A DNA stretch of 64,000 nt from contig JAEVLN010000027.1 of the NCBI GenBank assembly GCA_018350325.1, forward strand, positions 186,001 through 250,000. Direction: 5' to 3'. Numbering within the stretch: the stretch's first letter is position 1; each line of letters starts with the position of its first letter. Below are positions 58,156 through 64,000 of the stretch, in pieces. The translations under genes and the position numbers were made by a program. The notes beneath the pieces are model-generated. The model was not told the DNA's origin. It made no database searches and was given only the letters and a program-made list of their open reading frames with translations. This stretch comes from Globodera rostochiensis. Its lineage: Eukaryota; Nematoda; Chromadorea; Rhabditida; Heteroderidae.

Positions 58156-61100
58156 TTGCTTTCTTTGGGACTCCCGAACCCAAATTGTTGGCTCATTTCC
58201 CTGATGTCTGCGATCATCAGACAGCAGCTCCAACTACTTCTCCCGACTATTTCCACCGAAACGGGGTATGGGCCGGACCTTGAGGCCTTACCTAACGAGC
58301 CTTCCTCACTGGAAGTTATCAGCGTTACCGCTGAGAAATTATCCAGAAAGGTTGCCCGAGCTCAAGCACTTTTGGAGAGCTGGACTACCATTCTTGTTGC
58401 CTCAGCTAAAGAAGTCAGAGACGAGGAGAACGCTCTTTTTGCTGGTTTTTTATTCGGAGGAAAGTCCCCAAGCGATATAATCGCAGAAGGATATGACGTT
58501 CAGACTAAGTTAGACATAAAAATTGACCGGATCCGAAATTTGGCCGCCCAGCCCCCTCCTCCCACCGGGCAGACCTCGACCTCTTTCATCCGGCCAACCA
58601 TCAATCTTCCGGCCCTACAGCTCCCGGACTTTGATGGGCATGAGGCGAATTGGCCATCCTTTTGGGCCGCTTTCTCACACACCATTCATGACAACCCTTC
58701 CCTAACGGGTGGGCAAAAATTGACTTATTTGGTTGGACGCCTCAGGGGGAGTGCTCGTACATTAGTGGACGGATTTACGCTTACCGACCACAACTATCCA
58801 ATAGTTGTCGACCTTTTAAAAGGACGATACGGGGATGATGATAAAAGGGCGGATCGACTGAGAAGTGAACTGTTCCACCTGGCGAAACCCACGGGGCACT
58901 CCGTCTCCTTAAGAAATTTTTCGGAGAATGTTGACCGTATCTGTCGGCAACTAGAGAGCTTAGGAAATAATTTGGATAACAACTCATTTCTAACTGTCGC
59001 CATTAAAGAGAAGTTGCCTACGGACATAAAAGCACAGCTTTACGATAAAGAAATGGAAGAGGGTAGGGCATGGACTTCTAAAGAATGGAGAGAACGGCTA
59101 GCAAGAATTGTACGCCTTAAAGAAGCTATTCATGCACCATGGGAAACCCCTCCGGCTCCCGCCCATTCTCAGGCACCTAAGCCCCTCCCGCCACGTTACA
59201 GTGAACCTATTCGAAGGGCATTTCCGGTAGTGGGGGAAATCCGAAAAATCAATGGGGGAAGGGAATGTTCACTTTGCTTACGGGACGGTCACAAGCCGTC
59301 CAATTGCGCCATTTACCAGACAGTCCAGCAGCGGATCAACCGCCTCGCTGAACAAGGGCGCTGTTCTCTTTGTGCCCGCGAGGGTCACCATAAGGACGTC
59401 TGTCCTTCATCGGCACGCTGTTTCCGCTGTGGGGGGAGACACCACCTGTTGGTATGCCCCAGCCCAAACAATACACCGGCCAGGGGAAGCAATTCAGCCC
59501 CTTTGGGCTTCCGTATGCCGGCTGAAAAGTCTAAGGCGCCCCAAGCCAATTCTTTAGCTCCCCGTCCAAACGGAGCAGGCGAACATTCGAATCCCCAAAT
59601 TGCCTTCACCATCGCCGAAAGGGACTCCCCTACGTATTTTAACGAGTTATGTCCTGGCGAACTGCAACGCCCAACGGCGTATTTGATGGTCAAAGAAATT
59701 TCTGTTTTTAATAACAATGGTCACCCGATTTCAGTCCCAGTCTTTTTTGATCCCGGCTCCCAACCTTCCTTCATTTCGTCCGACTTGGTCTCAATTATCA
59801 GCCCCGATTTGTTAGCGGTTGAAAATATGGCTGTCGGCGGTTTTTCGGGGAATGCCGCCCCCGAAACAATGAGGTTCTCTTCCCCTCGCTTTCTGATCAG
59901 GCTTCGTCGTTTAAATGGCGAATGGGAAGGGGTAGAACTGAACCAAACTACCAAAATCATCCCACCCGTTGAATTTTTAAAAGAAATATGCTGGCATTCG
60001 GCGAAGCCAGAGAAGATGGGGGTGGCTGTTAAGGAACCAAAAATCTTACTGGGAGTGCGAGAATTTTGGAGATTTGTCGTGGGGAAGCAAGAAATTTTCC
60101 CGGGTCTTTTCCGGATTGAGACCGTTTTTGGTCCAGTTTTTGGAGGGGAAGCGAGTCAGCCTTCCGATTCGATAAACTCAGTCCCCATTACATGCTCACT
60201 GAGTGTTAGTGGCGCTATTGTTAGTCGCAAGAATCCCGAAGAGCTGGTCAAACAGCTGTGGAGCTTAGAATCCATTGGGATTAGCGACCCGCTGGACGTG
60301 AATGATGACTCATTGGCTATCGCCCATTTCAGAGACTCCGTTAAATTTAAAGAGGGGAGATACGAAGTGGGTTGGCCCTGGCGGCCCGGGGGGAGAAATC
60401 GGCTGGCAGACAACTTTTGTTTGGCATTTTCTCGTCTGTCCGCCCTTTCCCGACGCCTTTTGGTCAATCCCGAATTTCGCGAGAAATACCAAGCGACTAT
60501 TTCCGACCAACTCGAACGGGGAATAATTGAACCCGCGGACCGGACCGGGGCTGCGGAACATTACATACCGCACCAAGCGGTGGTAACCCCTAAGAAGCTT
60601 AGGGTGGTTTACGACGCTTCCGCGCACGAAAAGGGGAAGCCTTCATTAAATGAACTCCTTTTCCCCGGCCCCAACTTAGTCCCGGAATTAGCTGGAGTTT
60701 TGTTACGGTTCCGGGCCACGGCATACCCCGTGCTAGGGGACATTGAAAAGGCCTTTTTAGCCGTTGGGTTACTGGAAGAAGATAGGGAGGTGGCTAAGTT
60801 CCTTTGGCTAAAGGACCCTTCCCAGCCCTTAACTCCGGGAAATTTGGCCATTTACCGCTTTAAACGGATTGCCTTCGGGGTCAACTCTTCCCCCTTTTTA
60901 CTCGCCTCCGTCTTACAACATCACCTGTCGTCGGTGGAGGACTCGTTGAACATGGCACGAAATTTCTACGTTGACAATCTCCTTCTTTGCAACGAGTCAG
61001 CTGAGGAAGCCGTCGTCGCCGTCCAAACTGCCCGACGAGTGATGGCGATGGCCGGGATGCGACTTCGCGAATTCGTCGCACCTGATCCGTCCGTTCTTTC

Positions 61101-62418
61101 CTTTCTCCCACCCGACGAGGTTTTGGTGGGGGATGTACAAAAGGTGTTGGGGATCCATTGGAATTTGCCCGAAGAAAAGCTCATTTTTGAGTTACCCGCC
61201 GCCGGAAATTTCCCCCCAACTCGGCGGGGAATTTTGGGTACCATCGCCTCTTTGTTTGACCCATTGGGGTTGTGTAGCCCATGCTTAGTTAAGGCTAAAA
61301 TTTTCTTTCAATCTCTCTGGGACTTAGGTAAGGGATGGGATGACCCAATAGGAGAGGAACATGAAAGACAATGGTCCGCCATTACTTCGGAATGGAACGG
61401 TACACGTCTAACGTTTGCTCGGCAGACTCCGTGTAGCCAAGCCAGTCTCCAATTACACATTTTTTCGGACGCGGGCCCGAATGCATTTGCTACCGCGGTA
61501 TACCTACGCGCAGAGTGGGATAATCGGTCCGAAATTTCGTTACTTTTTGCCAAGTCCCGTTTACGGCCAAAAAGCTTTAAGAGCGACGGTTTAACAATAC
61601 CCCGACTGGAATTGTTAGGGTTGGTTGCAGCGGTCCGGGCCAAAAATTTTGTTATTAAAAACTTTGACCGACCCTTCGAAAAGGTTTTTTTTTGGGTCGA
61701 TTCGCAAATTGTTTTGTCTTGGTTGGCTAGCAACGCCCACCAACCGGTTTTTATTGAGAATCGGCTTTCCGAAGTTAGGAAAGAGAGAGACGCCATTTTT
61801 AGATATGTGAGGTCTTGCCAAAATCCCGCGGACTTAGGTACGCGGGGGGCTTCAGTTAGTGAGCTTGCAGGACTAAATTTTTGGCATTCGGGCCCAGACT
61901 GGTTGAAAGACCCGGAAGGGGTGTGGCCTAAAGAATTTCGAGACATAATCCCATTTACGGGCGAGCCCACGGCCTCGGAGACAAAGCACAAGCTTTTGGT
62001 TACTGCTCCCGTCACGGAACCAATCGCCGAACCCGAATTTTTAGGCCCCAGGCGCTTTCACAGTTGGTCCAAGCTTTTAATTACCACCACTTTCGTATTT
62101 TACTTTTTATCCAAAATTTGCGGGAGGAGTAAAAGATTTAAAGAGGCATTTTCCTTTGTTATCAGTCCGGAGGGGACGGAACCGTCTTCCCCTGAGCTAA
62201 GGCGGAAAGCCAAAAAATGGCTTATAAAAAGAGAGCAGGCGGTAATGTCACTGGAAAGCGGCACCTTTACGGATTGCGACGGACTGATCCGTTTAAAAAC
62301 TAGGCTCGCTAATGCTCATCAGCCAGCCGACTTTAAAAATCCCGCGGTCCTCCCTCGGGGCTCCGAAGTTACCCGCCTTCTCATTTTGTCTGCGCACCAG
62401 TCCCTGGCGCATGCGTGA
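58156..62418 (+). CDS. BEL/Pao retrotransposon gag-pol polyprotein, ends at nonsense codon
   Basis: A 1,420-residue frame with the BEL/Pao order. Gag-like part with LPDFDGHEANWPSFWAAF (about residue 155; DUF1759 type). Three Cys-rich knuckles (CSLCLRDGHKPSNC, CSLCAREGHHKDVC, CFRCGGRHHLLVC; about residues 370-440). An aspartic-protease-like segment (FFDPGSQPSFIS, DUF1758 type, with PG after the catalytic D). Reverse transcriptase with YVDN at its catalytic box (about residue 938; more often Y-x-D-D). The Pao peptidase A17/RNase H region (IFSDAGPNAFATA, FFWVDSQIVLSWL). The first His pair of the integrase zinc finger. A TGA at 62416-62418 then interrupts the integrase finger; the same frame stays open afterwards. 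Recently active by appearance, but this copy is broken. The start used is the first in-frame ATG. Confidence 0.92.
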   Translation: MLSLGLPNPNCWLISLMSAIIRQQLQLLLPTISTETGYGPDLEALPNEPSSLEVISVTAEKLSRKVARAQALLESWTTILVASAKEVRDEENALFAGFLFGGKSPSDIIAEGYDVQTKLDIKIDRIRNLAAQPPPPTGQTSTSFIRPTINLPALQLPDFDGHEANWPSFWAAFSHTIHDNPSLTGGQKLTYLVGRLRGSARTLVDGFTLTDHNYPIVVDLLKGRYGDDDKRADRLRSELFHLAKPTGHSVSLRNFSENVDRICRQLESLGNNLDNNSFLTVAIKEKLPTDIKAQLYDKEMEEGRAWTSKEWRERLARIVRLKEAIHAPWETPPAPAHSQAPKPLPPRYSEPIRRAFPVVGEIRKINGGRECSLCLRDGHKPSNCAIYQTVQQRINRLAEQGRCSLCAREGHHKDVCPSSARCFRCGGRHHLLVCPSPNNTPARGSNSAPLGFRMPAEKSKAPQANSLAPRPNGAGEHSNPQIAFTIAERDSPTYFNELCPGELQRPTAYLMVKEISVFNNNGHPISVPVFFDPGSQPSFISSDLVSIISPDLLAVENMAVGGFSGNAAPETMRFSSPRFLIRLRRLNGEWEGVELNQTTKIIPPVEFLKEICWHSAKPEKMGVAVKEPKILLGVREFWRFVVGKQEIFPGLFRIETVFGPVFGGEASQPSDSINSVPITCSLSVSGAIVSRKNPEELVKQLWSLESIGISDPLDVNDDSLAIAHFRDSVKFKEGRYEVGWPWRPGGRNRLADNFCLAFSRLSALSRRLLVNPEFREKYQATISDQLERGIIEPADRTGAAEHYIPHQAVVTPKKLRVVYDASAHEKGKPSLNELLFPGPNLVPELAGVLLRFRATAYPVLGDIEKAFLAVGLLEEDREVAKFLWLKDPSQPLTPGNLAIYRFKRIAFGVNSSPFLLASVLQHHLSSVEDSLNMARNFYVDNLLLCNESAEEAVVAVQTARRVMAMAGMRLREFVAPDPSVLSFLPPDEVLVGDVQKVLGIHWNLPEEKLIFELPAAGNFPPTRRGILGTIASLFDPLGLCSPCLVKAKIFFQSLWDLGKGWDDPIGEEHERQWSAITSEWNGTRLTFARQTPCSQASLQLHIFSDAGPNAFATAVYLRAEWDNRSEISLLFAKSRLRPKSFKSDGLTIPRLELLGLVAAVRAKNFVIKNFDRPFEKVFFWVDSQIVLSWLASNAHQPVFIENRLSEVRKERDAIFRYVRSCQNPADLGTRGASVSELAGLNFWHSGPDWLKDPEGVWPKEFRDIIPFTGEPTASETKHKLLVTAPVTEPIAEPEFLGPRRFHSWSKLLITTTFVFYFLSKICGRSKRFKEAFSFVISPEGTEPSSPELRRKAKKWLIKREQAVMSLESGTFTDCDGLIRLKTRLANAHQPADFKNPAVLPRGSEVTRLLILSAHQSLAHA

Positions 62419-63660
62419 GTGAGTTACACTCTTGCCAAATTTTTAAGCGAATTTTGGTGTGTCCGGGCCCGCCGTTTGGTTAAAAGTATACTGGGGGGTT
62501 GCCCCGTGTGTAGGAAGGATAAGGCGATAAAATTTTCCTTACCGCCTATGCCTCCCCTTCCTACCGCTCGGACAAATCCCAGCCCTCCATTCACATTTGT
62601 GGGATTAGATTATTTGGGTCCAACTCTGTTTAAATCCCCGGAGGGTCCTAAAAAGGCCTGGGTCCTACTTTTTACATGTCTAAGTTGCCGGGCGGTCCAC
62701 TTGGAGATGGTTGACTCACTTAGTGCCGTTGACTTCCTCGACGCCTTTCGGCGCTTTGTCGCCAGGAGGGGCACCCCCAGACGAGTATGGTCCGACAACG
62801 GCACTCAACTGGTCTTGGGAAGACAGCTGCTGAGGGCTTATTATGATTTACCAGTGGACTGGAAGTTAATCCCCCCACACAGCCCATGGGCGGGAGGAGT
62901 GTACGAACGGATGGTGGGCTTGGTTAAAACTGCATTTCGACGCAGTTTGGGAAAGCGTCTGGCCACTTGGGGGCAACTCCAAACTTTAACCCACGAGATC
63001 GAAGCGATTTTAAACAGTCGTCCGATCACGTTCGTGTCGGACGACCGAGACGACCCCCTCCCCCTTCGTCCGGTAGACTTTTTGTCCCCCCACTCAAAAA
63101 ACTTCATAATTGAGCCGAATGAGCCCGACCAACCCTTTCAGCCATCCTCCACCGAAAAATTAGCCCATTTATGGTACGTAACCAATGAATCACTCCGCCG
63201 GTTTTGGCAAATTTGGAGTCGAGAATATTTATTGATTTTGAGGGGAAGGACTAAAGACACTCATGCAGGCCCGCGGGTGTCCGTTCCTGGTCCACCAAAA
63301 GTTGGGGACATCGTTCTAATAGAACAGGAAGGGTTTCCCCGAAATCATTGGCCCCTGGGCCGTATCATCTCCCTCCTTCCCCCCAGCAAACCCCGCAGCG
63401 CCAAGGTTTTGTTGGGCAACGGGAAGGAATGGGAACGTTCTGTCAATCAGCTGGTCCCATTAGAGGGCTCAGCAGAGTGGGCAGACGTCTCACCTCCGGC
63501 GGGAAAGGAAAAGGAGCCCGTCGAGTCGATCGAAGGAAATGGAAAAAAAGGGGATAAAATAAGGTCAAAGGCGTTCCGATGGGCTGACCGCCCACCCCTC
63601 CCCCCATCGCCCATACAGAAGCCGGACGCCCCCCGCCGGTACAATTGGGCCCGCCTCCCG
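62419..63660 (+). pseudogene. BEL/Pao integrase, continuation after the nonsense codon
   Basis: Same frame as the gag-pol polyprotein, separated from it only by the TGA. Contains the C-P-V-C pair of the zinc finger (about 62,508), the integrase core with its first aspartate in GLDYLGPTL (about 62,605), WSDNGTQLV (about 62,790) and a glutamate in GGVYERMVGL (about 62,895), then a C-terminal DNA-binding-like region (KVGDIVLIEQEG, about 63,300). The catalytic triad is present. It can be made only by stop readthrough or from an intact sister copy. Confidence 0.88.
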
Positions 63661-64000
63661 CCCCCCGTGGCGGTTGCGTTAGTAATCTTATCAATAATAA
63701 ACGGCATTAATGCCGGACCGCAACCCCTCACATGCGATGAGCAGGGAATTTGGGTTTTTATAAACCCAAAAGCTGAAGGCGCACTCGTTTGCTGCGAGGG
63801 AATATGCAGTAGTAGGGGGCATTCAACGCCATACTTGTTACCCCTACCGCTCGATGTACTGGCAAGTGGTTTCGAATGCCACGTTACTTACTCATTAAGG
63901 GGCGAAAAAATTTCCTCACGCATTGAGTGTGAACCAGCGGAAGGGTGCACACTTATAAATTGCGTGTTTTGCTGGGAAATGTTACTCAACCCTCACTGCT
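63661..64000 (+). CDS. Envelope-like extension of the BEL/Pao element (partial)
   Basis: Directly continuing the integrase frame is a hydrophobic signal-like segment (VAVALVILSIINGINA), then a Cys-rich region with at least ten cysteines and spaced C-x-x-C-type pairs, running off the window end. Nematode BEL elements such as Cer7 and Tas are known to carry an envelope-like frame related to phlebovirus glycoproteins. The cysteine pattern here suggests the same but is not proven. The frame may belong to a spliced product. Confidence 0.55.

Noticed and set aside
57822..58256. Minus-strand 144-residue frame
   Set aside because: Antisense shadow of the LTR/gag start; no domain.

Overview
This window is eukaryotic, and the best guess is a nematode. 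The evidence is AT-rich DNA with short GT-AG introns, a secreted M13 peptidase, a degenerate BTB-BACK gene, LITAF-like genes, a BEL/Pao retroelement with an envelope-like extension (a combination known from nematodes), and several arrays built from the nematode telomere hexamer TTAGGC. A plant-parasitic tylenchid is plausible but is only an inference. Most short open frames are chance or belong to repeats. Real genes were recognised from domain motifs and from splice sites with matching phase.

Layout. 1-12.7 kb is repeat-rich: a BTB-BACK pseudogene (about 3.9-5.0 kb), several miniature inverted-repeat elements, a foldback element (6.4-7.35 kb) and a 1.1 kb polypyrimidine tract (8.4-9.54 kb). 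12.7-16.0 kb (minus strand) is a multi-exon M13 neprilysin-type metallopeptidase with its zinc motifs; exons of a secreted protein lie upstream to 17.96 kb. 18-21.5 kb holds miniature transposons, two of them nested. 21.5-22.3 kb (minus) carries two LITAF-like zinc domains. 24,581-37,030 is a giant near-perfect palindrome (arms about 5.9 kb) and 37,031-41,123 is a second one (arms 1,765 bp); they abut exactly. Their arms carry duplicated gene pieces, including an F-box-like gene. 41.0-42.2 kb holds unrecognised coding exons.

43.9-57.3 kb (minus) is the most unusual region. Exons of a eukaryotic SecA-like ATPase, TPR-like and hydrophobic segments, and a complete REXO4-type DEDDh RNA exonuclease lie on one strand in one order, with phase-compatible introns wherever I could check them. 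The SecA helicase block is tandemly duplicated, and the two copies have lost complementary parts. The introns hold several hAT-like miniature elements with intact 8-bp target duplications. 57.4-64.0 kb is a BEL/Pao LTR retrotransposon (plus strand) with a single internal nonsense codon, running off the right edge.

A unifying theme is a set of hAT-type miniature elements: different terminal inverted repeats and different subterminal tandem repeats, 8-bp target duplications, but a shared internal GC-rich hairpin core. About nine were delimited by exact or near-exact target duplications read from the sequence.
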